From positions 1 through 33,701 of the forward strand of contig JBDUEM010000050.1 of the NCBI GenBank assembly GCA_040002435.1: a stretch of DNA of 33,701 nucleotides, written 5' to 3'. Below the pieces are notes generated by a model. That model ran no database searches, had not been told where the DNA came from, and was given only the letters and a program-made list of their open reading frames with translations. The first letter of the stretch is position 1. Every line of letters begins with the position of its first letter. Positions 32,913 to 33,701 of this stretch are shown here, piece by piece. The position numbers and the translations under genes are program-made. The stretch is from JANXXV01 sp040002435. Its GTDB lineage: Bacteria; Acidobacteriota; Terriglobia; Bryobacterales; Bryobacteraceae.

Positions 32913-33701
32913 TGCCTGAACTGCCCGAAGTGGAAGCCGTCTGCCGCAAACTGCGAAGGGAAGCTATCGGCGCAACTATCGCGGAGGCCGTAGTCCTTCG
33001 CCCCGGCACGGTGAAACCGCAAGAGCCGGCCGTGTTTGATCGGGCCGTTGGTAAAAGCGTCATCAGCGTCGAACGCCGCGGCAAAAATATCCTCGTTCAC
33101 CTGTCCGGTGAACTCGTGCTTCACGTTCATCTCCGCATGACGGGCAATCTCTTCGTGGTTCCGGACGCTCGCTTTCACTCCGCGCGCGTCAGGGTTTACT
33201 TCCGATTCCGTGATGGACGTGGCCTGCTGTTTGAGGACACACGCGCGCTGGGCCGTGTCAATCTGCACGAGGAATCGCAACTGGACGGACTGATGGAGGA
33301 CGTCGGCATTGAACCCCTTTCCAGGGCGTTTACCCCCGCCCTGCTCGTTGCCATGGCCAAGGCAACCCGCAAGCCCGCAAAGCTATTCCTGATGGATCAG
33401 AGCCACATTGCCGGAGTGGGAAATATGTATGCGGCCGAAGCGCTCTTTCGCGCGCGCATCAATCCGAAACAGCCCATTAACACCGTTCGCAAAAGCAAGA
33501 TTGAGGGTCTTCACCAGGCAATCGTCGATGTCCTGCGAGAAGCCATGAAAGACGCGGTCCGCTCCTACAGCAAACCGGGCTCTTATCAGGAGATGGACTT
33601 TGCCGTGTATGGCCGCAAGGGCGAGCCATGCAACGTGTGCGGCAGAAAAATAGCGCGCATCGTGCAAGGCGGCCGGTCAACGTATTACTGTCCGCGTTGC
33701 C
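32912..33701 (+). CDS. mutM: Formamidopyrimidine-DNA glycosylase, lacking only the last codons (runs off right edge)
   Basis: 263 codons are in the window. The mature N terminus PELPEVEAV carries the catalytic Pro2 and Glu3. RRGKNIL (Lys58), the helix-two-turn-helix around residues 156-180 (KLFLMDQSHIAGVGNMYAAE) and the C-terminal zinc finger C240-x2-C243-x16-C260-x2-C263, with Arg255 in GGRSTYYC, are all intact. It excises oxidised purines such as 8-oxoguanine. The window ends at the fourth zinc cysteine, so only a few residues and the stop are missing. The ATG shares one base with the stop of the SAM hydrolase gene. Confidence 0.95.
   Translation, partial: MPELPEVEAVCRKLRREAIGATIAEAVVLRPGTVKPQEPAVFDRAVGKSVISVERRGKNILVHLSGELVLHVHLRMTGNLFVVPDARFHSARVRVYFRFRDGRGLLFEDTRALGRVNLHEESQLDGLMEDVGIEPLSRAFTPALLVAMAKATRKPAKLFLMDQSHIAGVGNMYAAEALFRARINPKQPINTVRKSKIEGLHQAIVDVLREAMKDAVRSYSKPGSYQEMDFAVYGRKGEPCNVCGRKIARIVQGGRSTYYCPRC

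Overview
The window is about 33.7 kb of bacterial chromosome, GC-rich, with densely packed genes and mostly ordinary housekeeping or envelope content. The gene set suggests an acidobacterium of the Solibacter/Bryobacterales type: a PEP-CTERM protein, a lone Flp pilin, an N-terminal cytochrome c/PQQ dehydrogenase, a MoxR-DUF58-BatA-VWA block, an RND/TolC set and a DUF6599-like secreted protein. That placement is inference from gene content; no rRNA is present to confirm it.

Left end (1-2069, minus strand): an O-antigen or deoxysugar cluster transcribed out of the window. It holds glucose-1-phosphate cytidylyltransferase (rfbF), CDP-glucose 4,6-dehydratase (rfbG) and the first 66 codons of a sugar C-methyltransferase-like protein. 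A gene-poor stretch (2070-2576) and a possible 58-codon gene separate it from a second minus-strand block. That block contains RNase J followed by a GlcD-type FAD oxidoreductase, then (further upstream) DUF4337 and DUF421/YetF membrane proteins. A regulatory-looking gap with a 13-bp tandem repeat and a strong hairpin (7103-7464) precedes secA and a secreted DUF6599-like protein whose start lies inside secA. Next come a GlcG/HbpS-like protein and a small DUF4177-like protein.

Middle (12244-20746): a plus-strand PEP-CTERM protein and a small cysteine-containing protein, then a long minus-strand operon. In transcription order the operon is: CYTH triphosphate-binding protein, a one-TM unknown, MoxR ATPase, DUF58 protein, BatA-like VWA membrane protein, and a membrane protein with two VWA domains and a glutamine-amidotransferase-like fold. 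It resembles the Bat/MoxR chaperone-like systems, but its target is unknown. A tRNA-Arg(TCG) follows, then a 580-bp gene-free leader and an orphan Flp pilin with a clear terminator.

Right end (21822-33701): a PQQ dehydrogenase faces away from a class A penicillin-binding protein. A three-gene RND efflux operon (adaptor, pump, TolC) follows, with coupled starts and an altered proton-relay motif in the pump. Finally there is an S-adenosylmethionine hydrolase gene overlapping mutM (fpg), which runs off the right edge just after its zinc finger.

I saw no insertion sequence, CRISPR array, prophage or clear mobile element. The most interesting material is the MoxR/VWA operon, the possible leader control of the pilin and PEP-CTERM genes, and several small unannotated-looking genes.
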